Shown here: positions 37,948-50,511 of the stretch, one piece after another
Layout of the letters: each line of letters opens with the position of its first letter
Position numbering within the stretch: position 1 is the first letter of the stretch
Origin: Chelonoidis abingdonii
Taxonomy: Eukaryota; Chordata; Testudines; Testudinidae
Direction: 5' to 3'
Assembly: GCF_003597395.2 (NCBI RefSeq)
Contig: NC_133769.1
Coordinates: 178,855,366 to 178,919,365, forward strand
DNA: 64,000 nt
Program-made: the position numbers and the translations under genes
The notes under the pieces: model-generated
Seen by the model: only the letters and a program-made list of their open reading frames with translations
Databases searched by the model: none
Told to the model about the DNA's origin: nothing

Positions 37948-38461
37948 CAGTTACACAACAGTTTAGGAAAGAACTGGGATAATAAATACTGTATAACAAA
38001 GTAGCTACTGCATAACAAACTAGCTATTATTGAACAGCTCTGATTTTAATGCAGTAAATTCTAGTTGGCAGACATCTTAATGTCAGAAAATTTATATACA
38101 AATATTTACAGTTTGGTTTGACATTTGTATTTCCCAAAAATTAGGAGTGACAATTGGAACTAATATTTCCACAAACGTTTTCAGCTTTGCTTCCAACCAT
38201 GCCAGCTTTTCCACTTCAAACTTGTTCTTTTGTTGGAGCAGCTATATCAACTTTTCAGCTTATTCTTTCTTAAAATTTAATGTATTCAAACTCTTCTCTT
38301 GGAATTCAGTTTCTGAGGCAGAACAGCAGATAATTTCCCCCGTTGCTTTTTGGAATAACTTAACTTCCTGGAACTAGCGAGACTAAACCTGTATGGGCAA
38401 CTCAGCCCATTATCCTTTGGAGGTAGGTAAACTGAGTTCCATGCAGAGTGCTGTGTGAGGG

Positions 38462-39438
38462 TGTCATGGCATCTAGCCCCAATCTGAACCTTAGAGTCCA
38501 AAAAAATGGGGTATAAGCATGAATTCCTCTAAGCTTAATTACCAGCTTAGATCTGATAAGCTGCCACCAATCAGGACTTGGAGTGCCTGATAAACTCTGG
38601 TCTCCCCGAAACCTTCCCTGGGGGACCCCAAGACCCAAATTCCTTGAGTCTCACAACAAAGGAGAATAAACCATTTCCCTTCCCCCTCCTTTCTTCCTCC
38701 CAGATCTTTCCCGCTCTGGGTACACCAGGAGATTACCGTGATTCAGACTCCTTGAATCACAACACAGAGAACTCAGGTTTTTTCTCCCCCTTCTCCCCCC
38801 TCCAAGGCTTTTCCTCCCTGGGTTATCCTGGAGAGAGAGACAGATTCAAGTTCCGTGAATCTAAAACACAGAGGAAATTCCCCTTTCCTCCCCTACTACT
38901 CCTTCTCCCCACCAGTTCCCTGGTGAGTACAGACTCAGTTCGTTTTCCTTAACAAGGGGAAAAAATTAATCAGGTCTTAAAGAGAAAAACGTTTAAAAAG
39001 AGAAAGGAGAATAAAGATAATCACTGTAAATTCAAGATGGAATATTATAGGGTCTTTCAGCTTATAGAAACTGGAGAAAAAGCCTCTTCCAGCAGAAATA
39101 CAATTTAAAATACTTCCAGCCAAATACACATTAAAACTCTACCAGCCAGATACACATTTGCAAAATAAAGAAAAACAATTAAAAGACTAAACTGCCTTTC
39201 TACTTGCACTTACTACTTGAATAGAAAATTAAGAGAGCCTGTAGTATGTCCGGTTACTCTCAGATGTGCCCAGAAGAACAAACGCAAAACCCAAAAAACA
39301 CAAACAAAGGCTTCTCTCCACTGAGATTTGAAAGTATCTTGTCTCCTGATTGGTCCTCTGGTCAGGTGTTGCAGGTCACTGTTTGTTAACCCTTTACAGG
39401 TGAAAGAGACATTAACCCTTAGCTATCTGTTTATGACA
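38462..39438 (-). mobile_element. Solo LTR, copy 1
   Basis: Runs from TGTCATGG to TTATGACA and is flanked by a perfect 5-bp duplication GAGGG (38457-38461 and 39439-39443). It shares a core with 42193-43051 (AACCCTTTACAGGT near the right end, CTAAGCTTAA and GCTGCCACCA near the left). No internal gag/pol region, so it is a recombined solo LTR. Orientation is inferred as minus from the placement of the presumed U3 segment. Confidence 0.8.
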
Positions 39439-42192
39439 GAGGGTCTTCTCTTTTTGGATTTTACAGATTTCTTCACTACTTTCTGCAGCCTATTACTACC
39501 TTTAACTATCAGTGGCAGTGAAACGAACTACAGAGTCAACACTCACTAGAGTTACATTTGACATTATGAGACAGCTAAAAACACAACCATTAGTGTCATA
39601 AACATCTAGCAATCAGTGATCTGTTTAGAACAAGGGCTGCATTAGCAGTTTACAGCAAGCTACAGTTGTCTTCTCTCTTGTGAATTCCTCTTTAATACCA
39701 GGTGTACTATCTTCATCTGATTTGCTTTGTTTAGTGATCAAGATGCAGCTGTGCACTTCGGGACCTGTACTCTCAAGTAGGCTGTGATACAAAATACTAT
39801 AGCCATACTTAGTGTTCCATTCTGGCACATCATCAGCCAGTCACTACTTCTCCACAAACTGCCACTTCGCTTACCAGTTTCTGCATCTTGGGTGGTGCAG
39901 GGTTCATCCTGGCAACCAGAAGAAAATAGACTGTCAAACTTTCTAGGAGATGAGGAACTATTGTATAGCTGAGTCATTTAAAAGATGGAAGTGCAAGGGG
40001 CAGGGGTTATCTTTTCTCTGCCAGGGATTGGTGGCTTGGTAGGCTGGAACTCCTGTCCCTTAACTCTTCAGTAGAGAAGAGAATCAGGGTAACTGAGTGA
40101 TGACTGCCCTGGGAAGGAGGCATCTGAGGCATCCTTTCTTCCTTCCTTGTTGGCAGGTAGGAGGAACTACTCCAAGGCAGACTTATGGCCAGTGACCAAA
40201 CGTGTGGTAAGCAACTATTTTTAGTCTTGCACTATGAAGCTACCAGCTTGTGAGCACACAGTTTTTCTCATGTCTCTGCTTTGGTCACCCTGACATAGTC
40301 ATTGGGCCTTCCTATTGCTATTCCGACAGGTCCTGATCTTGCCCATCCACCATATGTATCTCAGGCGGTGGCAGCATACAGGCACTTGTATGAGACAGGT
40401 AGGGAGACGGATCTGAATTTAGCTGAGTTTTCATCTGACCCATCATGCTGAGGCTGTCTGTGCTTCTGCCCTTCCAGCAGAGCTCCTTTGCCTTAGAGCA
40501 ACTTTTGCAATGTATCAAAATCCTCTGGCTTGGGAGTTTAGCCTCTCTGGGACCCCGTTTTAACCGGGAAGCGTGGAACACTGTTTCCTGTGGAGAGGTC
40601 AACCCTTTTCTCCAGGTATTAATATTGGGCCCATTATCCCTCCCAATCTGATTTTTTTTTTTTTCCCCCCCCCTCAGGTCTCCTGTTGCCCACTTAAGAA
40701 ATGCTGGGTTACAGGTTGCTCAGATGAGTTGAAACTCCATTCCTGGGAAGGGGAGATGGATGAGATAACAAGTCAATATTGTATAGAAAGAAATGTGGGG
40801 TTTTAACCTTGGTTGCTTTGTATGTGGATCAGGACATCAGAACTTGTAGATGGAGTATGCTGTGAAGTGGGATCCACGAGGTATTCTGCATGGGCTGAGC
40901 AGCAGGGACCTGCAGGTCTCTGTTCTGGTCTCAGTGACATCTGAGTTACTAAAAAATCTAACGGAATTAGTCTCTGATCACATGTTTGAGGCTTCACTTA
41001 AGATGCAATATGCGTTTCTTCAGCCTGATGGAGATAATGGGTTTTAGGCAATTACACCCAGGCTTAATTCCTTTAGATAAGCACTCTGCATTATCTAAAA
41101 AAAGAACCCCAACTGACTGGGAAAGAATAATGTAAATGTCTCTTTCATGCACTCTCCCATTCACTCCTTACTGATGTTTTGGAATGATAATGCTGCAGAT
41201 CTGTCGAGCCATAACAATCTACAAGTCGTGCTCTATCTAGATGGTGCTGCAGTAAGGGAGGTATAACAGCTCTATCAGGAGACAGGGTACAGAGCTCTGC
41301 ACACTTCAGACACTCCAATGCTTGTAGGATGATTACAGTTTGGCCATAGAAACTCAAATTTGACATCTCTTAATTGAGCCCCCAGCATGGTCTCTCTGTA
41401 GTCTGATTATGAAATGCCAGGTGCTCTGAATGCTGTCACTTGGAAGGAGTGATGAGAGCCTACCGTTTCATTTCGTATAAACCCCCAACACCTCATCCCT
41501 TTGTGTGGGTCTGCATTAGGGAGAGGGGTATGGTGTTGGGGTGAGTGGGGCTATGGAGGGAGAATGAAAGAGATTTCCCTTAATTAGATTTAAGATGAGT
41601 AATTTATTTAAAGTAGCTAGCTGAATTTCTGACACCCAGAGAAATTCCTTTCAATGCCTAACCTACTTCTTGCCAGACTGCAAAGTGCAGTATGAGATAA
41701 AGGTTATAATTGGATGGATTTTTTTTTTAACTATGATGTTGCTGTAAACATGTCATTTTTAGGGAGGTTATATTATAAAATAAAATGTATGTAACAGCAA
41801 TAGTATCAGAGGGTGTTGACACAAAGTATGGGTGCATTCATTATCCCCTTCCCTTCCCAGTGGTGGTTCTGTGACTTACTGCATTTGTTTCTTGGTTGGA
41901 GCTGCCTAATGGCAATCTGGCATGGAAGGATCAGAGATGAGGACCAAATTGGCTTTCACTTCCTGGAGAAGGAGAACTGTAGTGCTGCTGAGGAAAGCTA
42001 ATAGAGGAATGGTAGACCTCCTGTCTCTTCAGTCACTGTTCTGTTCACAGATGACAGGCAAGTGAATGGTTTCTGACAGTGGTCTGACCAGTCTTCCTCT
42101 GGAATGCAGGCTGCTCTGATGCACTTGCAAGGGTGTTTCCTTGGCAGTGCAAAAGGAACAGGGCTTGTTATCGCTCTGTAGAAGTATCATGC
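39439..42192. other. PTGFRN intron 1 between the two solo LTRs
   Basis: No recognised repeat or exon apart from a T/C homopolymer run near 40652-40677. The two flanking LTRs have different target duplications, so this is not the inside of one provirus. Confidence 0.5.
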
Positions 42193-43051
42193 TGTCAAGG
42201 TTTTTTCCCCGCTTTGAATTTTAGAGTACAAGAAGTGGGGACCTGTATGAACACTTCTAAGCTTAACTACTAGCTTAGGTCTGGTACGCTGCCACCAGCC
42301 AGAATTTAGTGTCCGGCACACTTTCTGTTCCCCTAAAACCTTCCCTGGGGAACCCAGACCCAAACTCCTTGGGTCTTAAAACAAGGAGAAACTAACTATT
42401 CCCCTCCTTCCTCCCCCAGACTTTCCCCTCCCTGGGTTGCTTGAGAGGCTTCACACAGATCCAAACTCCTTGGATCTTAAAACAAAGAGGAATTAACCAT
42501 CCCCCTCCTTTTCCCCCACCAATCCCTGGTGAGTTCAGACCCAATCCCTTGGATCTTAAAACAAGGAAAAATCAATCATGTTCTTAAACAGAAAGCTTTT
42601 AATTAAAGAAAGAAAAGGTAATTATCTCTGTAAAATCAGGATGGAAAAAGCTTTACAGAGTACTCAGATTCATATAGACTAGAGGGACCGCGCCCCCCCC
42701 CCCTTCGATTCAGAGTTACAGCAAACAGAGATTAAAAAAATCCTTCCAGCAAAAAGAAACCTTTACAAATTGAGAAAAGAAACATAAGACTAATCTGCCT
42801 TGCCTGGCTATTACTTACAATTTTGAAACATGAAAGACTGATTCAGAAAGATTGAGAAAGCCTGGAATGATATCCTGTTCCTCTGTCCCAAGAGCGAACA
42901 ACAACAAAAAAAACAGACTTCCCTCCACCAATATTTTGAAAGTATCTTGTCCCCCTGTTGGTCTTCTGGTCAGGTGTTGGCCAGGTTTACTGAGCTTCTT
43001 AACCCTTTACAGGTAAAAGAGACATTAACCCTTAACCTTCTGTTTATGACA
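42193..43051 (-). mobile_element. Solo LTR, copy 2
   Basis: Runs from TGTCAAGG to TTTATGACA with a perfect 5-bp duplication CATGC (42188-42192 and 43052-43056). Same family as 38462-39438 but about 120 bp shorter. No internal coding part. Confidence 0.82.
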
Positions 43052-46000
43052 CATGCGCATCACAAGTTTAGTGCATTTTCAGTTGTAGTATGGAAGGGGG
43101 AAATCTGGCACTTTGCTAGAAATAGGAGACACGTCAGCTAGCTGCTGGTGGAAGCAATTCCTGGATGTTTGCAGCTGATGATACGCTAAGGGGACTCTTT
43201 CCTTTGACATAACACTGCACTGAATCAAAGCCCAGATTGCAACTGTGCTAATGATTCTCCCTTCCTAAATACCTCTATTTATTTTCGAAGTTGGCTGCCA
43301 TATTCTTCCTGTCATAAATTGTTGTACACTGTTAAAAAGATGCTTTGTTCCACCCAAGACATGCCTGCATTTCATTGGCAAACCAAGCATCCACTGTGTA
43401 TCTGCCTGAAAAGCACTTCAATGTGTTCATCTCTGAAAGAGCTCAGACATATATCATTTCATATGGTTGCCTTGGTTGAAAGAATCCACCTGGATGTTTC
43501 AGCTATCGTTGCCTGTCTGGAGCATAGACGTATGGTGCTTATTCTCAGCTAGTTTGCTCGTCTTTCAGCTCTACTTTTTGCTATTGAATGGCTTTTTAAT
43601 TGGCATCCCACTGCTTATCACATCACACTTACCTTTGAGCAGCTGACATGGCGAGTTGACCTTCTCCTTCCTGCCTGTTGAAACCACGTTCTCCTTTTAT
43701 TGAGTGAATGTGTCTAGGCCGCAGAAGGAACTTCTTACAAGAGAATGGTCTCCAAAACAGCAGGCTGTTCTTTTGTGACTCTACAGTGGGCATGCTTAGC
43801 AAGTCCCAGCAGTGAGACATGAACGGACTAGTTAGGGTGGTAAAGATTCTCTTATTACCTTTAGTACAGACATTTTCACCTCCAGAGTAATACGACATAT
43901 TACAGCAGATTCATTCTTATCTGGAAACTAACATTAGTGTACAATCCTATGATGCTGGCAAACAAGAGCGCTCTCTCAGTGTAGTCTCCAGGTCTGTTGT
44001 GCTCTAGCAATAAATTCACTCTGCCTGTGTCATAAGTAAAAGGGCTACTTACAGAATACCAGGTTTCTGTGCCTTGTAGGTGACTCTACAGATTCAGTAC
44101 TTTCTTCTCCTATATGAAAAACCTGAGCAGTCAAGAAGCATCTATAATTTTTTAGTATCGGGTGCTCGTCACTTCCTATCAGCAGGATTCTCATTGATTG
44201 AGGCAAGAGCTGCAAACTGGTATTGATGGAGGGAATAATTGGGTTGGGAATTTCCTTGTCATTGAGAATAAATTTGTACAAAACTTAGAGGTGGGATACT
44301 TTTTAAAACTTCTCTTCATCTATCCCTCACCATCATAAAACCATGAGCTGCGCGGCAGATAGTCTGGTTAACTTCAGCCTGTCCAATCAATCTGTTTCCT
44401 CTTCTCCCCACCTCTAACCCCTCCCAGCCCACTATCTCCACTCTGGCATTTATTTCATCATTGGATAACACATAAACAGTGCATACAGGTGATTGAGAGA
44501 GAAGCCAAGGGGGCAGGTGAATGTCTACTATATAACAGGTACAGTGAAGAGGGCAATAATGGGACCTGCACAACTGTTAATTAGAGGGGAAATAGACACT
44601 AGTCCAGGGGTGGCCTAAGTGTGACCTCTACTACACAGTGCCTCCAACTTGACCTCTGCTTAAATACAGCAGTGAGGCTTATGAAGACTACAGGTCTCAG
44701 TATGCAACCTTCCATCTTGATGCAAGCTGCTTGTCACTCTGATCAAGGTGAGGTATTTGTATGCTGGGAATTGCGGATTCCAGTGGGTATATTAAAAGGT
44801 GTGAGCAACTGAAATGTGCTCCATTTAAATGTTTCTGATACATGATTAGCATGGGCTTTTTGGTTTACCTATATTCTGGTGGTTCTAGCTTAATTCCCCT
44901 AGAGTGCAGACACTAAGTTATCTGGTCCTGTCATTTGTATCACAAGGCTGAGGAATATTCACTTGTCTATTGTATAATTTTGGCCTCACTACAGAGATCC
45001 TTTTGTTTTTGTTTTGTAAAGTAACTCCAGTTCTTCAGCTGGTGGCCTGGTAAGTCTTTAAAGGAGATTAGCATTTAGGCAGGGTTTCTGTTCAACCAGG
45101 TTCAGTATCTTAATTCTAGTTTGTTATATGAAGACAGTTGTCTTTATGTCCAAGCTAAATAAACATTGTTGGTGGTCTCTAATATAAGAAATATTAAACT
45201 TTAAGTATCCTCCTTGCTTTTCTGTCAGTAACATATACAGTGTCTTGTCTTCTCCCCCATCTGTTTCTGCAGTTAAATGGGATTCAGGTGAATTCATTAT
45301 GAGTATGCCACCCTGTATTAACACTGAAATGCATTAGATGTCTTAGGAGATAAATGCTCCCAATAAACCAACAGTTTGGAAACCGTCTGTATATCACAAA
45401 AGCTGAACTCTGGCTGCTCTGAGGGATGAGGGAAATATGGGTTTTAAACAATGCATTTTAAAACCAAATATTAATAAATTGTCTCTGTGTATCTGCTAAT
45501 GCAAATGGGAGTTGTCCTTCTGCCAAGACCAGAGTTCATAACTGTAGCAGAACCCATGTGCATCATCACTAACCTCAGTAGAGAACGAAGCACTGTACTT
45601 GGTTTTTAGGGATAACGATGGCATTGACTGCAGCAGGAATAAAAGCAGAACCCCAAATTCCAGGGGTTGGTTGATATCCAGCCTTCCAGATCACCTGTAA
45701 CATCATGGAATGTGATCTGTCACAGGAGTCACCCAGTAATGGGTGTCTTGGGCAACTTGAGCCACATCAAATGCCCTATCAAGTGAAGCTGTGCTCTTGT
45801 GTTGGCTGATCAGAGAATGAGGTAGAATGTCAGAACTGAGAGAGACCCAGTTTATATTAGCAGCTGCAAATAGTGTTTTCAGAAAATAATTTTTTTCCCT
45901 CCAGTTCTCTGCCACCCCAAACACCCAACATAAGAATGGAACAATCCCCTGTTGCCAAAGCTGTGCCCTAAGGAGGGGGTTAGTCTGTGCTTTACCAGTA

Positions 46001-46277
46001 GGGGTGTTCAGGATGCATGCCCAGCAAATTCACCACAGAGTCTATAGACCTGGTTTTCAGAGCTGCTAAATGCTCACACTTCAGTTTAAGTCAATGGGAT
46101 CTGTAGTGACCTTGAAAGAATGAGGTGCTCAGCTGTCTCTCTGTTAATCACAGTGCAAATGTGTAGACCTCACCACATTAGAGATGGCAAAGGCATGGCT
46201 AGATTGGGTTACTGCAGTACACTGTATGTGGGGCTACACCTGAAGACTAGTGGAAAACACAGTTACCTTCTTATTTA
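43052..46277. other. PTGFRN intron 1, no supported gene
   Basis: A possible hAT end (CAGGGGTGGCC at about 44605) has no partner. A decayed palindromic MITE-like piece lies near 46055-46135. Nothing else is supported. Confidence 0.4.
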
Positions 46278-47688
46278 GGCCACGTCCACATTACAAACTT
46301 TTATGCATGCAAGTTACGGTGGCATACAACCATTAAAGTTTGCATATTGCTCAGGCATGTGCATACTTATCTTCTTGCTTGTTCATTGTGCGTTCTCACC
46401 AGGAGAGCTTGTGTCGATGCAAAGCGCAGTGCACTATGGGTAAGTATCCCTGTGTGACAAATGCTGCTGTCTAGGACAGTGACTTTTGGGACACTTCAGT
46501 AATGTTTTGTTGGATAGTAGCGACTTGCCCGGGGATTGCTGAGAGCCAGAGTTTAACTTCCCAACAGGCAATTTCTTCATCCCATAATGCCATCCATGTC
46601 CCATAATTTTCATGCCTTTGAAAAGAATAATCCCACAAACCCATATGGCACTTTGTCTGCAATCTCTGATAGAAGCACGGAGTTCAAAGAGCTCTGTACT
46701 ATTTTCATGAAGGTTGCAAACACAGGGTGCACGATTATCCTGAATTTACAGACCTGCAGGAACTACTGCAACAACTGAGGACATGATTTCTTCAAGGACA
46801 GTTTGCTGAGGGACAGAGTAGAAAAACAAATCAAGGATGGTGGTGGTACTCATGGAGCAGCTGCGGGAGGCAGAGGACTGCTCTGGTTCCAAGAACGAGC
46901 AGATGATTGGGATCGTATTGTAATACAGATTTGGGATGATGAGCAGTGGTTGCAGAACTTTCGGATGCAACAGGTCACAGTCTTGGATCTGTGTCCTGAG
47001 CTTGCTTCAGCTTTCAGCTTAGGGACACCAGAATAAGGGCTGCAGTGATACTGGAGAAGAGAGTGGTGATCATACTCTGGAAACATGTAACATTGCATTG
47101 CTACCAGACAGTGGAAAATCTTGTTGAAATTGAAAATTCCCTGGGGGGGAGGGCGGGGTGGGGTAGAGAGATGTTGTCATGCAGGGCCATTAATTGTCCC
47201 CTGCTATGCAAGAGTTTGATCCCTGGCAATGCGCAGGGCATAGTAGATGGCTTTGCAGCAATGAGATTCCCAAACTGTGGTGGGTGATAGATGGCATGTA
47301 CATCCGTATTTTGGCACCATCCCACCTTGCCACAGAATACCTCCACAGAAATCTATGGTTATGCAAGTGTTGATGGATCACTGGGGACACTTCATGGATA
47401 TCAACATGGAGCTGGTCAGGGAAGGTGCATGACACTTGCACCTTTAAGAACACAGGACTGTTCAGGAAGCTCTACTCAGACCTTCTTTCCTGACAGTAGA
47501 TTGCTATGTATAACCATGAAGAGTTAGCCTTTCAGTAATTTACTGATATAAGATGAACCAGTTTAAGCAAGGGTGAAAACTTTTTTTTTTTTTTTTTTTT
47601 TAAGTTCATCCTATGTTAGGGAGCTTGCAGTACCTTAACTAAATCAATTGAGTTAAACCTGGGCAGCTTTTCTAGTGTAGCCAAGGCC
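46278..47688 (+). mobile_element. Harbinger element with decayed transposase
   Basis: Ends GGCCACGTCCACATTAC and the complement of CTAGTGTAGCCAAGGCC form terminal inverted repeats; flanks TTA (46275-46277) and TTC (47689-47691) are a one-mismatch 3-bp duplication. The element holds the transposase remnant described separately and a 20-plus T run at 47581-47602. Confidence 0.75.
46880..47510 (+). pseudogene. Harbinger (HARBI1-like) transposase remnant
   Basis: Forward frames give DDEQWLQNFRMQQVTVLDLC (about 46937-46996), then EKRVVIILWKHVT, then IVDGFAAMRFPNCGG, then VIDGMYIRILAP (first catalytic Asp region, about 47284-47320), then SGKVHDTCTF-like residues (second catalytic region). This is the order found in HARBI1-type DDE transposases. 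At least three frame changes and stops separate the pieces, and no clear third acidic residue is seen, so the protein is dead. Confidence 0.75.
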
Positions 47689-48762
47689 TTCAATATTGCT
47701 TTTCCTCATGTTATTTCTCAACAGCTGTGATCAGTAGCCTCCAGATTCTAATGTCTGGGGGCTTGTGGCAGAGTGTTGTAGGTGAAGTATCCTGGACTCT
47801 GGAATTCACTCCCCTCGCTGGTCTGACAAAGACAGTTTTGACATACAAGGCACATGGCAAGGCTCATCTTTTGCTTATGACTCTCACCCTTCAGGAAAGA
47901 GTGGAGGGTTAGGGAAAGATACGAGTTGATCCTTACTGGGGTTTAAATGTGCTTGAGCTGTTTAACGCTGGGTCAGTTTGTAGTACTAACTTGATTTGTG
48001 GTGTGCGTGTGTGTAGAGAGAGGAGATAAACACGCTATAAACCAGTACATTAGTCCCTCTAGCTTCTGTCTTCAGCAACCTGCAGGAGCACATCTTCATG
48101 CTTATATTCATCTCCTTCCTTACACTGCAGACAGTAAACTCTGCCTCTCTCTGGGTGGGCTCCTGCATTAAAACTGAATTGGAGTAAGTGGAAGAAACAT
48201 AGCTGGGTGGTGCAGTCCAGTTTCCTTACTAAGTAACAACTAAATGACTTGATCTATCATGTAATTATATGTCTTCCTGCTGTTGTTTCATTTGGTTTAT
48301 TATGGTGCTTTCTTTTTCTTAAAAGATGTTAAAAGTAAAAACCTACATTTAATGGAGCACTAAGGTTGGAAACTTAATAGCATGAAAGTCAGGAAATTAG
48401 CTAGGCTTAACCACAGTGTTCACTTTGCCATATCATGCTTATGCCCAGCAGAAATAAATGTACTACTAAATGAAGGGTTGAATGTGGGCTGTGATTCTGT
48501 GGGAAAATGCATCTTAAGAGTTAAGAGCAGGGGTGATGAAGACCACCTATCAATGCTTCATTCATCTGTTAGTTGAATTGCTAGATCATGCTGCCTGTGA
48601 TCAGAAGGTAGTTTTGTGCCCAAACAGTCAAATAAATTACGTTAAAATTGTTGTGGAGGTTTTAATTGTTGTTGCACTGAAGTAAGTACTTATACTTCCA
48701 GCTGGTGCAGGTTGTGGGAAAGAAGTGTGGATGGGCAGGGCACGCCCTGTGGGCAGTGACAT

Positions 48763-48789
48763 GGAGCCCCTCCCTAAGAGAGGGGCTCC
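48763..48789. repeat. Perfect 10-bp hairpin
   Basis: GGAGCCCCTC pairs with GAGGGGCTCC across a 7-base loop CCTAAGA. No following T tract or protein context gives it a function. Confidence 0.6.
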
Positions 48790-50488
48790 TGTTGATCAAT
48801 CCTGGCATTCGAACTGGGCTCAAATTCATATGACAACAGCATGATTTTAACCAATGGGATGTTTTTGTTGGAAATCCTATAGCTAAATTTGGATGTGGCC
48901 AGAATTTCGCATTAATCCCCCTGTATCCTATGCATGTTGAGTTTAATGGACCTTTTCTCAGGCAAATGTGTTGTTGTTCCATGTCTGTAACGGGTGGCTT
49001 CCCCAGTATGGATGGTGAAGTGAAGTGGTTAAAAGTTGTCGAACTTTATTTTTTTAAGTCTATGCTCGGAGTTCATGTGAGTGTTCTTCAGAGGACTCTG
49101 GATATTAGATTGACTTTACCTTGCTTCATGGTCCTACAAGTCGGGGTGGTCTTGGGAGGACAGGTCCTTTCAGTATCCTGGCTTCCCCTTGGCACTCCCA
49201 AACACTATACCAATATGTGTTGCAATGGATGTGTAGCTGGGGGTGACAGAGCAGAATTACAGGTTTGTGTAAGTGATTTTGTTGAGAGACTGAATCTGAA
49301 AGGATTGCATCTTTTGCTGAAAAAGTGTTTTCCTTTCATGGAAAGGCTAGGGTTGTGAATCAGGGCAGCTCTCCTTCTCTCTTGGGGAAGTGAGCTAACC
49401 TGCCAAAGCCAGCCTGCAGCTGCAGAGATTATTCTCTGGCTACAGAGCCAAACCCACAGGAAAAATCTCACTACTGTTTCTTTGCCAGGTCATCTGGCTA
49501 AATTAAATGGTTTGCATTTGGCCCTAGCATAATGTATTGCTTCTCCAGTCTTCTGCAGGGAATTATCACGTTCCTTTGTGCCTGCATGGTCATGGGATTT
49601 AAGGAATGCTATCTGGGACTATGTCTTTTTTGCTCTTCTGTACAGCTCTGAGCACTGTTGGTTTTCCAATAAATATCTGCAATATTTTCCAGTTTTTTGG
49701 TACATCACCATCTGGTGGTACAGGAATCATGATCTACCAACCCTAAGCATTTGTGCCACGGTCTTCACTGGGGTTTTGGAGTGGTGCTTGGTGGGGACTG
49801 TTTGCCTTTCCTCTCTGTTTTGAGTTTTGTGCTTGCATTTTGAGCTGCTGTTTCTTCTGGACTGTAGGCTTCCTTTTATTTGTTTTGGAATTTGTTTGTC
49901 AGCAATTCAGTCTGGATAGTTTAATCTTGATCAGGCTCTTTTCTTCTGATGTGAAAAGGAAAGACAACATTCTTTACTGAACTGCTCTGTGGCAGAAAAG
50001 GGGGAGAGCCTAGGCAACTTTTTTAAATGTGGTGCGCAAGGGGAGAAAGGACCTTGTCCTTTGAAACCTTAAATATCTGTGACTCCTTGGCTAATAGTCC
50101 CTTAGCCAGCAAATGATGACCAGACCTGATTTTCTACATATCGAGTACAGAAACTGAATGTGCCCAAAAGATTTGTCAGTGACAAGATGCACACTTTTCA
50201 TATTGCATTAATGACATTTTACCACAATTACAGTGTTTGTTACCTGTTGTGGATAGAAACCCTGATAATGCCAGTGTTTCTATCAGAAGATTTTAGAGGA
50301 TTGAGAGCGCAGTCAACAGGTAGTCTCAAAGTGTGCCCCAGAAGTGGGAGAAGTTGGGGATCTTTTAAGTAAATGAAAAGTTTGTTTTACTTTAATTTTA
50401 TTGTGGGAGTAGACTGTGAGGAGAGGAAATGCATAGGATTACAGAAGTGTTTAGAGCCACTAGCTTTTGGAGCAGAGGTACTGAACTC

Positions 50489-50511
50489 TTTTTTTTTTTT
50501 TTTTTTTTTTT
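50489..50511. repeat. Poly-T run
   Basis: More than 20 consecutive T bases. Possibly the reverse-complement poly-A of an old retrocopy, but no body is recognised beside it. Confidence 0.9.

Noticed and set aside
38462..43056. One provirus with two LTRs
   Set aside because: Each LTR has its own perfect target duplication, and no viral coding sequence lies between.
44600..44720. hAT end CAGGGGTGGCC
   Set aside because: No opposite end or target duplication found; a chance match is possible.
48800..48830. tRNA-like B box (ATTCGAACTG)
   Set aside because: No A box at the proper distance and no cloverleaf.
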